DNA of 64,000 nucleotides, from positions 540,962-604,961 of the forward strand of contig NZ_LT732540.1 of the NCBI RefSeq assembly GCF_900155635.1, read 5' to 3'. The notes under the pieces are model-generated. The model was not told the origin of the DNA and searched no databases. It saw only the letters and a program-made list of their open reading frames with translations. Position numbers and translations under genes: made by a program. The DNA comes from Olsenella urininfantis (GTDB taxonomy: Bacteria > Actinomycetota > Coriobacteriia > Coriobacteriales > Atopobiaceae). This document shows positions 34,491-42,141 of the stretch, piece after piece; the first letter of the stretch is position 1; every line of letters starts with the position of its first letter.

Positions 34491-34976
34491 GTGTCCAGAA
34501 CCCATTTCCACGGGCGTACCCTCGCTCGCAGCCAGGCCCTTCAGCTCCTCTTCCAGGCGGAGCAGACCGCGCGCAGCGTGGACGAGGTCCTGGAGGGCGA
34601 GTATTCCCTCTCGGAGGGCCCGCTCGACCCCTTCGCCATCCAGCTTTCCCGCGGTGCGGACGGCATGAGGTCCGACCTCGATGCCGTCATTGCCGCCTGC
34701 TCCACCAACTGGAGCATCTCACGCATGCCGTCGGTGGACCGGAACCTGCTGCGCGTCGCGATCTACGAGATGCTCGAGATGGACGAGGTGGCGGTTGCCG
34801 TCTCCATCGACGAGTGCGTGGAGCTTGCCAAGGCATATGGCACCGACGAGTCCTCCCGCTTTGTGAACGGCCTGCTCGGACGCGTTGCCACCCAGCTCGA
34901 GGAAGGAACCGACGTCGTGGCTGACGCTCGCTTGAAGGTCGGCGCGCAGGCTCGGGAAGACGTCGAGGAGGGCTAG
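34491..34976 (+). CDS. nusB: transcription antitermination factor NusB
   Basis: 161 residues. HGRTLARSQALQLLFQAEQT, FAIQLSRGADGMRSDLDAVI, WSISRMPSVDRNLLRVAIYE and VSIDECVELAKAYGTDESSR mark NusB. It binds boxA RNA with NusE in rRNA antitermination. GTG 34491 has AAGGAG 8 bases upstream. The 25-residue tail after the last helix is longer than usual and acidic. It is followed by xseB 3 bases later. Confidence 0.93.
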   Translation: MSRTHFHGRTLARSQALQLLFQAEQTARSVDEVLEGEYSLSEGPLDPFAIQLSRGADGMRSDLDAVIAACSTNWSISRMPSVDRNLLRVAIYEMLEMDEVAVAVSIDECVELAKAYGTDESSRFVNGLLGRVATQLEEGTDVVADARLKVGAQAREDVEEG

Positions 34977-34979
34977 CCC

Positions 34980-35243
34980 ATGGCGAAGCCCGACACAAGC
35001 GCGTATAAGACCTTCTCGGCGATCACGGACCGCCTGGACGAGATAATCGATGTCGTGCGCGACAAGGACACCTCGCTCGAACGATCCCTTGACCTGTTCG
35101 ACGAGGCCATCGCCCTGGGCTCAAAGGCAGTTGACATGGTTGACACCACCGAGCTCACTCCAGAGGAGCGCCTGAGCCTCGAGGGGCCTGCGGACAGCCC
35201 CGCGGGCGAGGAGGCTCTTGCCAAGGGCCCCCAGAGGGGCTAG
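34980..35243 (+). CDS. xseB: exodeoxyribonuclease VII small subunit
   Basis: 87 residues. TFSAITDRLDEIIDVVRDKD and LERSLDLFDEAIALGSKAVD are the XseB helical hairpin; the tail after about 60 is variable. ATG 34980 has GAGGAGG 8 bases upstream, overlapping the nusB end. The large subunit gene xseA normally stands just before xseB; it is absent here, so it must lie elsewhere or be lost. Short proteins of this type are easily mistaken, but position between nusB and tlyA backs the call. Confidence 0.8.
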   Translation: MAKPDTSAYKTFSAITDRLDEIIDVVRDKDTSLERSLDLFDEAIALGSKAVDMVDTTELTPEERLSLEGPADSPAGEEALAKGPQRG

Positions 35244-35251
35244 GCAGCCTC

Positions 35252-36046
35252 ATGGCCAGGCGCCGCCGCCTGGACGAGGAGCTCGTCCAGCAGGGGTTCT
35301 TCCCCACGAGAGACCGCGCGATGCGCGCGGTCATGGCCGGTGACGTCTCAACCGACGGGCGTCGTCTCGACGCCCCGGGCGAGCAGGTGATCCCCGGCAT
35401 CTTTCTCCACGTGCGCGACGCACGCGGAGGCTACGTGAGCCGAGGGGGCCTCAAGCTCGAGCGCGGCCTTGACGCATTTGGAGTCAGCGCGAGGGGCTTG
35501 AGCTGCCTTGATGTGGGCTGCTCCACCGGAGGCTTCACCGACTGCCTCCTGCGGCGCGGCGCAAGCTCCGTCCTTGCCGTGGACGTGGGCTATGCCCAGT
35601 TCGACTGGGCCCTCAGGAACGACGAGAGGGTCCTTCTCCTCGAGCGCACCAATATCGTGAACGTTCCGGGGCAGGGGCGCAGGGCCTGTATCGACCTGGC
35701 CGTCTGCGACGTCTCGTTCACGTCCGTCTCAACCGTGCTGCCCGCGGTGCTCGAGCTCCTGAGGCCTGGCGGACGCTTCCTCACCCTGGTCAAGCCGCAG
35801 TTCGAGGCAGGGCGTGAGGAGGTGGGGCCAGGCGGCGTGGTGAGCTCGCCCGAGGTCCAGCTGAGGGTGCTCGAGGAGGTCTCGGGAAGCTTCGCTTTGG
35901 CAGGTCTCACCCCGCTTGCCTGCTGTCCCAGCCCCATTCGTGGCCACAAGGGAAACCGAGAGTTTCTTCTTCTGGGTGGTTCCACGCAGGATGCGCCCAC
36001 GCTTGACCTTGCCGCCGTCGTGCGCGATGGTGCGGTCTCAAGATAA
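35252..36046 (+). CDS. tlyA: TlyA-type rRNA 2'-O-methyltransferase
   Basis: 264 residues. An S4 RNA-binding domain comes first (RRRLDEELVQQGFFPTRDRA, VMAGDVSTDGRRL), then an FtsJ-like methylase: SRGGLKLERGLDAF, CLDVGCSTGGFTDCLLRRGA (SAM loop), CDVSFTSVSTVLP and LVKPQFEAGREEVG. It methylates ribose in 16S/23S rRNA and, in mycobacteria, makes ribosomes sensitive to capreomycin. ATG 35252 starts 8 bases after xseB. tlyA-nadK-recN is the standard order, and it is kept here. Confidence 0.94.
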   Translation: MARRRRLDEELVQQGFFPTRDRAMRAVMAGDVSTDGRRLDAPGEQVIPGIFLHVRDARGGYVSRGGLKLERGLDAFGVSARGLSCLDVGCSTGGFTDCLLRRGASSVLAVDVGYAQFDWALRNDERVLLLERTNIVNVPGQGRRACIDLAVCDVSFTSVSTVLPAVLELLRPGGRFLTLVKPQFEAGREEVGPGGVVSSPEVQLRVLEEVSGSFALAGLTPLACCPSPIRGHKGNREFLLLGGSTQDAPTLDLAAVVRDGAVSR

Positions 36047-36067
36047 GAACACCTGTACTGATTTTGC

Positions 36068-36088
36068 CACGCACATGTCGTGTGCGTG
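36068..36088. promoter_or_regulatory. inverted repeat in the nadK promoter
   Basis: CACGCACA-TGTCG-TGTGCGTG is a perfect 8-bp inverted repeat with a 5-bp spacer. It stands directly before a -10-like TACACT (36090-36095), so a protein bound here would cover the -35 region. It lies 42 bases before ATG 36131. No known operator consensus fits. Confidence 0.5.
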
Positions 36089-36130
36089 ATACACTGTAGT
36101 CATGTTGCCGCCAGCCAAGGAGTGGTGCTC

Positions 36131-36973
36131 ATGAAGGTCCTGCTTGTCCCCAACTATTCGCGTCCCGAGGCAGTGGATGGCGCAAGCCGCCTCGCCCAGT
36201 GGCTGGAGGGCGAGGGAGTAGAGGTCCAATGGGCACATGACAAGAAGCTCTTCCCGGGCAAGGTCGTCTCCTGCGAGGGGATCGATCTGGTGGTCTCGCT
36301 GGGAGGGGACGGGACCTTGCTGAGGGCTGCCCGCATCGTGGGCTATCGCGAAATACCCCTGATGGGCCTCTCCTATGGCCACCTGGGATTTCTTACCTGC
36401 GGAGGTCCCCATGACCTCATCGAGACGGTATCTGCCGCGCTTGCCGGCGAGATGCACGCCTCCCATCGTGCGACCCTGGACGTCGAGGTCGAGGTCGAGC
36501 TTCCTGACGGGTCCCGCGAGATGCGGCGCAGCTTTGCCCTCAACGACCTCTCGCTCACCCATGGCGTGCGCGGTGACATGATCGAGTTCGACGTCAACGT
36601 CTCCGGGCACCATGTGGACCGCCTCAGGGGAGACGGGTTCGTCATCTCCACCGCCACGGGGTCAACGGGGTATGCGCTTGCTGCCGGTGGCCCCATCGTC
36701 ACGCCGGAGTTCCATGGCATGGTCTGCGTCCCCGTGGCACCGCACTCCATTCGCGCCCGCGCCTTCCTCACCTCCCCCTCGGACGTGGTGGAGCTCAAGA
36801 TCAGCCCGGAACGCCATGCCGAGCGGCTGTTCTTCGCAGACGGCCAGCCTTTGGCAGACGGACACAAGGGCGTTCGCGCGCTGGTCAGGAGGGGCCCTGG
36901 TGACATTATCCTGCTGGACCGCAGTGCGCGCAGCTTCTACCAGAGCGTATCTCGCGTCTTCTACGGGGAATAG
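36131..36973 (+). CDS. nadK: NAD kinase
   Basis: 280 residues. VVSLGGDGTLLRAARIV carries the GGDGT motif; MGLSYGHLGFLT, FALNDLSLTHG, VISTATGSTGYALAAGGPIV and VPVAPHSIRAR follow as in all NadK proteins. It makes NADP from NAD with ATP or polyphosphate. ATG 36131 has AAGGAG 8 bases upstream; the longer frame from 36080 begins inside the promoter repeat. It lies 5 bases before recN. An argR gene often lies between these two, but not here. Confidence 0.95.
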   Translation: MKVLLVPNYSRPEAVDGASRLAQWLEGEGVEVQWAHDKKLFPGKVVSCEGIDLVVSLGGDGTLLRAARIVGYREIPLMGLSYGHLGFLTCGGPHDLIETVSAALAGEMHASHRATLDVEVEVELPDGSREMRRSFALNDLSLTHGVRGDMIEFDVNVSGHHVDRLRGDGFVISTATGSTGYALAAGGPIVTPEFHGMVCVPVAPHSIRARAFLTSPSDVVELKISPERHAERLFFADGQPLADGHKGVRALVRRGPGDIILLDRSARSFYQSVSRVFYGE

Positions 36974-36978
36974 CGCCC

Positions 36979-38628
36979 ATGATCGACGAGCTGCGTGTAC
37001 AAGACCTTGCCCTCATCCATGATGCGAGCATGGAGCCCGCCCGCGGTCTCACGGTGGTCACGGGGGAGACGGGCTCCGGAAAGACCGCGCTCCTCTCGGC
37101 CATCAAGCTCCTCATGGGCGAGAGGGCAGACGCGTCGTCCGTGCGCGAGGGCGCCCTTGGCCTTACGGTGGAAGGCAGGATATTCCTCTCTGACGAAGAC
37201 CGGGATGGCGTGGTGGTTCGCCGCAGCGTCGCCGGGGACGGCAGGGGCCGCGTGCACGTGAACGGCCACCTCTCCTCGGTGAGAGAGCTGGCCGAGGGGC
37301 CAGGCGCCTCCATTGACCTCTGCGGCCAGCATGAGCACCAGCGCCTGCTTCAGCAGCAGGCGCATGTTGAGCTCCTTGACGCGTGGGCTTCCGCCGCGAT
37401 CCTGGAGCTTCGCGAGGCCTATGCGCGCTCGCTTGACGCGGCCCGCAAGGCGTCTCGCGCACTCGAGCGCGTGCGCGAGATGAGCCGCTTGGCGGACGAG
37501 AAGGTGGACGAGGCGGCCTTCGTGCTCAACCGCATTGACGAGGTGTCCCCACGAGAGGGGGAGTACGAGGAGCTTGAGGAGGTTCTTCCCGTGGCGGAGC
37601 ATGCCGAGCACCTCCTGAGGGTAGCCTCGTCATCCCGCGAGGCGCTCTCTGGCGACGAGGGGGTGTGCGACCTTCTCTCGCGGCTGGTGAGGGAGCTCCA
37701 GGATGCAGGCGGCTATGACCCAAAGCTTGGGGGCTATGCCGCGAGCCTGGAGGGCGCGCTCATAGACATCGAGGACGTGGCCGGCGAGCTCAGGCGATAC
37801 CAGGACGGGGTGGAGCTCGACGAGGAGGGCCTCGCTCGCATGCAGCAGCGCATGTCCCAGCTTCAGGGCCTGCTTCGGAGCTACGGACCCCGCATGCAGG
37901 AGGTCTTCGAGCGTAGGGAGGCCGCGCGGGAGCTGGTGTCTGCAGCTCGCGATGGGGGCAAGCGCGTGCGGGCCGCCGAGGAGGAGCTCCGTAAGGCCGA
38001 GGAGTCGCTCCTTGCCGCGGCAGACGCCCTCGACGAGGCTCGCCGAAGGCAGGCGCCCCTGCTGGCACGTGCCATAGGCGAGCAGATGTCCTTCCTCGAG
38101 ATGGGCAGCGCCTCCGTGGAGTTCTCCTTCGAGCGCCTCGAGCGGTCCCAGTGGGGTGCGTCTGGCCCCAGCCGCATCGAGCTCATGTACCGCCCTGCGG
38201 CAGGCCTCAGTGCTCGCCCGCTCAGGCGCATTGCCTCCGGCGGCGAGGTGAGCCGCGTGATGCTTGCCTGCAAGGTCGTCCTCGGCCAGGCGGACGGCAC
38301 CCAGACCCTTGTGTTCGACGAGGTGGACGCCGGCGTCGGCGGCTCCGCCGCCGTCGCGCTGGCCCAGCTCCTGCGTCGCCTCTCCCAGACCCACCAGGTC
38401 ATCGTGGTCACGCACCTGGCTCAGGTCGCCGTGGTGGGGGAGCGCCACTACCTGGTCCGCAAGAGCCCCGGCTCCACGCCCGAGACAAAGATCGTGCCCA
38501 TTGAGGCAGACCAGCGCGTGAGGGAGATCTCTCGCATGCTGTCTGGCGATGCGAGCGAGGCCTCGCAGTTGCACGCCCGCCAGATGCTTCGGGACGCACG
38601 GGCCGAGGCACAGGAGACCCTCTTCTAG
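36979..38628 (+). CDS. recN: DNA repair protein RecN
   Basis: 549 residues. SMC-like layout: N-terminal IDELRVQDLALIHDASMEPA and Walker A VVTGETGSGKTALLSAIKLL, long coiled coil (about 160-360), then the ABC signature IASGGEVSRVMLACKVVL, Walker B TLVFDEVDAGVGGSAAVALA and the H-loop QVIVVTHLAQVA. It tethers broken DNA ends for recombination. It begins 5 bases after nadK and is thus under the same promoter, which has an inverted repeat that could be a damage- or redox-responsive operator. Confidence 0.95.
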   Translation: MIDELRVQDLALIHDASMEPARGLTVVTGETGSGKTALLSAIKLLMGERADASSVREGALGLTVEGRIFLSDEDRDGVVVRRSVAGDGRGRVHVNGHLSSVRELAEGPGASIDLCGQHEHQRLLQQQAHVELLDAWASAAILELREAYARSLDAARKASRALERVREMSRLADEKVDEAAFVLNRIDEVSPREGEYEELEEVLPVAEHAEHLLRVASSSREALSGDEGVCDLLSRLVRELQDAGGYDPKLGGYAASLEGALIDIEDVAGELRRYQDGVELDEEGLARMQQRMSQLQGLLRSYGPRMQEVFERREAARELVSAARDGGKRVRAAEEELRKAEESLLAAADALDEARRRQAPLLARAIGEQMSFLEMGSASVEFSFERLERSQWGASGPSRIELMYRPAAGLSARPLRRIASGGEVSRVMLACKVVLGQADGTQTLVFDEVDAGVGGSAAVALAQLLRRLSQTHQVIVVTHLAQVAVVGERHYLVRKSPGSTPETKIVPIEADQRVREISRMLSGDASEASQLHARQMLRDARAEAQETLF

Positions 38629-38718
38629 GCGCGGATGCCAAGACGTGTCGCTCGTGTGCGCATTCGGGCCATTTTTGCACAGCCCGCCCTGACCTGCGGG
38701 ACTGGGTTACCATAAAAA

Positions 38719-38750
38719 CCCGTAGAAGTTGGTCAGTCACTTTTTACGGG
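38719..38750 (+). promoter_or_regulatory. leader hairpin of pyrG covering the ribosome site
   Basis: CCCGTAGAA (38719-38727) can pair with TTTTACGGG (38742-38750; 8 Watson-Crick pairs and one G-U). The 3' arm runs directly into the GGGAAGG ribosome site of pyrG. A TACCAT at 38708-38713 is a possible -10, which would put the start of the mRNA at or near the first arm. It could hide the ribosome site when folded. Confidence 0.4.
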
Positions 38751-38763
38751 AAGGTCTCATGGC

Positions 38764-40422
38764 ATGGCAAAGCACATATTCGTAACCGGCGGCGTGGTCT
38801 CCTCCCTTGGAAAGGGCATCACGGCGGCCTCCCTCGGTCGTCTGCTCAAGTCTCGTGGCTACAAGGTCATGATGCAGAAGGCGGACCCCTACCTCAACGT
38901 GGACCCCGGCACCATGAGCCCGTTTCAGCACGGCGAGGTCTTCGTGACGGAGGATGGCAAGGAGACCGACCTCGACCTGGGCCATTACGAGCGCTTCATA
39001 GACGAGAACCTGACGCGCGAGTCAAACTTCACCACGGGCCTCATCTATCAGTCCCTCATCAGGCGCGAGCGCCAAGGCGACTTCCTTGGCGGTACCGTGC
39101 AGGTGATCCCTCACGTCACGGACGCCATCAAGGCGCAGTTCTCTCGCATCGAGGAGCAGACCCAGGCGGACGTGGTCATCACAGAGCTGGGCGGCACCAT
39201 CGGGGACATCGAGGGACAGTCGTTCGTGGAGGCAATCAGGCAGTTCCGCAAGGATAGGGGCGCAGGCAACACCCTGGTCATCCACGTAAGCCTGGTTCCC
39301 TACATCGCCGCCGCGCATGAGGTCAAGACCAAGCCCACCCAGCACTCCGTCAAGGAGCTTCGCTCCATGGGCATACAGCCGGACCTCATCGTCTGCCGCT
39401 CGGACCATGAGGTGGACGCCTCCATTCGCGCCAAGATCGCCCACTTCTGCGACGTGGACGAGCGGAGTGTCTTCGAGAACTCCGACTGCGCCTCCATCTA
39501 CGACGTACCCGCCCACCTGGCCGAGCAGGGCTTCGACCTCAGGGTGTGCGAGAAGCTTGGCCTCGAGGCGCGCGGCTGCGACCTCAGCGAGTGGGAGGCG
39601 TTCACAGACGCCTTGCATGCGGCTCAGGAGCGCGCGGACAAGGTGAGCATCAAGGTGGTGGGCAAGTACACCCAGCTGCCCGATGCCTACCTCTCCATCA
39701 TCGAGGCCCTGCACCACTCGGCCGTCTACTTCGGCCGCAACGTGGACATAGAGCTTATCGATGGCGAGGAGCTCGACGAGGAGGGTGCCGCCCAGAGGCT
39801 TGCCGGCGCGGATGGCGTGCTCGTGCCGGGTGGCTTTGGGCTGCGAGGCGTTGAGGGCAAGATCCTCTCGGCACGCCTTGCCCGAGAGAGTCTCCTCCCT
39901 TACCTGGGCGTGTGCCTGGGCCTGCAGGTGGCGGTCTGCGAGTTCGCCCGCAACGTCGCTGGACTCGCGGGGGCGAACTCGACGGAGTTTTCCCCTGGCT
40001 GCGAGGTTCCCGTCATCGACCTCATGCCAGACCAGGAAGACGTCAGCGCCAAGGGTGGCACCATGCGCCTGGGCGCCTATCCCTGCAAGGTGCTTGGCCC
40101 CCTTGCCCGCGAGGCCTATGGGGAGGAGCTCGTCTACGAGCGCCATCGCCATCGCTTCGAGGTGAACAACGCCTATCGCAGGCAGCTTCAGGACGCGGGG
40201 CTTGTCATCTCGGGCCTCTCGCCTGACGATCGCCTGGTGGAGATGGTCGAGCTTCCCGAGGACGTGCATCCGTGGTTCGTCGCCAGCCAGGCCCATCCCG
40301 AGTTCAAGAGCCGTCCCACCAAGCCCGCGCCGCTCTTCCGCGAGTTCGTCCGTGCCTCCATCGCCCATCACGAGGGCTGCGGGCGCCTTGAGGTTTCGGC
40401 TCCTGCCGGCCGCGACGACTAG
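38764..40422 (+). CDS. pyrG: CTP synthase
   Basis: 552 residues. The synthetase domain has FVTGGVVSSLGKGITAASLG, MMQKADPYLNVDPGTMSPFQ and ELGGTIGDIEGQSFVEAIRQ. The glutaminase domain has GGFGLRGVEGKI, YLGVCLGLQVAVCEFARNVA with the nucleophile Cys, and SQAHPEFKSRPTKPAPLF with the His/Glu pair. It makes CTP from UTP and glutamine. ATG 38764 is chosen; a second ATG 5 bases before it is out of frame. It shares a transcript with xerD, 2 bases behind. Confidence 0.97.
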   Translation: MAKHIFVTGGVVSSLGKGITAASLGRLLKSRGYKVMMQKADPYLNVDPGTMSPFQHGEVFVTEDGKETDLDLGHYERFIDENLTRESNFTTGLIYQSLIRRERQGDFLGGTVQVIPHVTDAIKAQFSRIEEQTQADVVITELGGTIGDIEGQSFVEAIRQFRKDRGAGNTLVIHVSLVPYIAAAHEVKTKPTQHSVKELRSMGIQPDLIVCRSDHEVDASIRAKIAHFCDVDERSVFENSDCASIYDVPAHLAEQGFDLRVCEKLGLEARGCDLSEWEAFTDALHAAQERADKVSIKVVGKYTQLPDAYLSIIEALHHSAVYFGRNVDIELIDGEELDEEGAAQRLAGADGVLVPGGFGLRGVEGKILSARLARESLLPYLGVCLGLQVAVCEFARNVAGLAGANSTEFSPGCEVPVIDLMPDQEDVSAKGGTMRLGAYPCKVLGPLAREAYGEELVYERHRHRFEVNNAYRRQLQDAGLVISGLSPDDRLVEMVELPEDVHPWFVASQAHPEFKSRPTKPAPLFREFVRASIAHHEGCGRLEVSAPAGRDD

Positions 40423-40424
40423 GC

Positions 40425-41375
40425 GTGGACCTCACCGACGGCATAGACGAGTACCTTTCCTACCTTACGGTGGAGAGGGGCAGCTCCCCGAACACGGTCG
40501 CCTCCTACGGGCGCGACCTCAGGCGCTACTGCGACTTCCTTGAGGCTCGAGGCATAACCGACAGCGATCAGGTCGCTCGCGCGGACATCGAAGCGCACCT
40601 CTCGGCACTCGAGAGGCGGGGGCGAGCCGCCACCTCCATCCAGAGGGCGGTCTCCTCCATCAGGGGCTTCCATCGCTTTCTGGTGAGCGAGCAGCTCAGC
40701 GAGGTGCAGCCGGCATCTGAGCTGCTGCTGCCCAAGAAGCCCGCCCAGCTGCCCGATGTCATCTCGCGCGAGAAGGCCTTCGAGCTTCTGGAGATTCCCT
40801 TTGCGGTGGAGCCCTTGCCCAAGACGCGCAAGGACGGGAGCTTGGATCCTGGCAACGTTGCGGCGTTCCACAGGGACCAGACTATGCTGGAGCTGCTCTA
40901 TGGCTGCGGCCTTCGCGTCTCTGAGCTCTGTGGGCTCGAGCTCTCGGATATCTATCTGGAGGAAGAGCTGCTGAGGGTGCTGGGAAAGGGGTCGAAGGAG
41001 CGTCTGGTGCCCGTGCTGGGCAGTGCTCGGCGCGCACTGGCGGACTACCTCGAGAACTGGCGCCCCGCCCTTGCCGCTCATGGTCGTCCGGGCGGAGCGG
41101 TGTTCCTGAGCGCGCGAGGGAGCCGCATCACGCGTCAGGCGGTGCATGGCCTGGTGGAGCGCTATGGGCACATGGTTGGCCTCGACGGCCTGCACCCGCA
41201 CACCCTCAGGCACAGCTTCGCCACCCATCTTCTGGAGGGCGGCGCCGACCTCAGGATCGTCCAGGAGCTGCTGGGTCACGCCAACATCGCCACGACGCAG
41301 CTGTACACCCACGTGGACAGGACGCACCTGCGCATGGTCTACCTTCAGGCTCATCCCAGGGCGGGTCTGGGCTAA
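40425..41375 (+). CDS. xerD: site-specific tyrosine recombinase XerD-like
   Basis: 316 residues. The SAM-like N-terminal domain (YLSYLTVERGSSPNTVASYG) is followed by the catalytic domain with the R-H-R-H-Y set: YGCGLRVSELCGLELSDI, LHPHTLRHSFATHLLEGGAD, LGHANIATTQLYTHVDR. It resolves chromosome dimers at dif. GTG 40425 lies 2 bases after the pyrG stop. The chromosomal context (housekeeping, no phage genes) favours Xer over an integrase. A dif site is not visible here. It ends at a GC hairpin. Confidence 0.92.
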   Translation: MDLTDGIDEYLSYLTVERGSSPNTVASYGRDLRRYCDFLEARGITDSDQVARADIEAHLSALERRGRAATSIQRAVSSIRGFHRFLVSEQLSEVQPASELLLPKKPAQLPDVISREKAFELLEIPFAVEPLPKTRKDGSLDPGNVAAFHRDQTMLELLYGCGLRVSELCGLELSDIYLEEELLRVLGKGSKERLVPVLGSARRALADYLENWRPALAAHGRPGGAVFLSARGSRITRQAVHGLVERYGHMVGLDGLHPHTLRHSFATHLLEGGADLRIVQELLGHANIATTQLYTHVDRTHLRMVYLQAHPRAGLG

Positions 41376-41408
41376 GGCCCTCGCATGCGTGTCTTCGATC
41401 GATGTGCC

Positions 41409-41437
41409 AGGGCTCCGCCTCTCGAGGCGGGGCCCTT
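41409..41437 (+). terminator. terminator-like hairpin after xerD
   Basis: AGGGC-T-CCGCCTC pairs with GAGGCGG-G-GCCCT around a 2-base loop, then TTCCC. The stem is strong but the T-run is poor. It separates pyrG-xerD from the dcw cluster. Confidence 0.6.
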
Positions 41438-41581
41438 CCCGTCTTGGACACAGTTCCCACACATTAGCTCTCGCGGGGTCCCATGCCGCTGCCGCGCTCT
41501 GGTGCCCAAAACACCTGTTCTCACTACATCTAGTGCCGATGACCCTACAACACTGCGGGCATCGAAGAAAAAAGCAATTAG

Positions 41582-41633
41582 GTGTCAGAAAGTGTGTCGT
41601 CGTGTTGCGATGTGTGTCATTAGATCCTATGAT
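41582..41633 (+). promoter_or_regulatory. mraZ promoter with a four-copy GTGT array (putative MraZ operator)
   Basis: GTGTC, GTGTG, GTGTT and GTGTG start at 41582, 41592, 41602 and 41612: four direct repeats with an exact 10-bp period and 5-bp spacers. The last two overlap a -35-like TTGCGA (41605-41610), which is 17 bases from TATGAT (41628-41633). MraZ is known to bind 3-4 short direct repeats at this same period in front of its own operon (TGGGN in E. coli, GTG-type in mycoplasmas). The rest of the 309-base spacer (41376-41684) holds the xerD hairpin and nothing else I can name. Confidence 0.65.
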
Positions 41634-41684
41634 GGACACACGCTTTCGATGGGGAACGTTACCGCAACGCAGAGGGGAGGGGAG

Positions 41685-42116
41685 ATGTACCTGACCGGCA
41701 GCTACAGGCACAACCTGGATGCCAAGTCACGTGTCACTCTTCCCGCGTCCTTCCGCAAGCAGTTCGAGGAGCAGCTGTGCCTCGTTCCCGTTGGAAGCGC
41801 GATCTACGGCTTCACTCCCCAGAGCCACCAGGAGTGGGTGGCCAGCTTCTTTCCCAACGGGTTTGACCCCCGCAACCGGAAGGACGACAAGCTGCGCCGC
41901 GCGCTCGCCTCGAAGACCGTCACGCTCGACCTCGATTCCGCCGGCCGCGTTGCCCTGGGCAAGCTGGCGGACGGAAGCCTCGAGAGGTGCGGGATCTCGC
42001 GCGAGGTCGTGATCGTGGGCAACATCGATCACCTGGAGATCTGGGACGCGTCGCGCTACGACCAGGAGATGGAAGAGCTCGACGAGGACCTCGACGGCCT
42101 GATGTTCAACGGCTAG
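41685..42116 (+). CDS. mraZ: transcriptional regulator MraZ
   Basis: 143 residues. MYLTGSYRHNLDAKSRVTLP and the second-half VTLDLDSAGRVALGKLAD are the two AbrB-like DXXXR motifs of MraZ. It forms a ring and binds direct repeats ahead of its own gene to hold down dcw expression. ATG 41685 follows GGGGAGGGG; the long frame upstream is not coding. It opens the dcw cluster, 25 bases before rsmH. The GTGT array upstream gives autoregulation a clear candidate site. Confidence 0.95.
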   Translation: MYLTGSYRHNLDAKSRVTLPASFRKQFEEQLCLVPVGSAIYGFTPQSHQEWVASFFPNGFDPRNRKDDKLRRALASKTVTLDLDSAGRVALGKLADGSLERCGISREVVIVGNIDHLEIWDASRYDQEMEELDEDLDGLMFNG

Positions 42117-42141
42117 GCGGCGCTCAGGGGGTGCGGACGAC

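Noticed and set aside
40425-41375. Phage or island integrase instead of XerD
   Set aside because: It is directly behind pyrG on the same transcript, among core genes, with XerD length and motifs and no attachment repeats.
41385-41684. N-terminal extension of mraZ by 100 codons
   Set aside because: It runs through a hairpin, the GTGT array and the promoter; MraZ length and a strong ribosome site both place the start at 41685.
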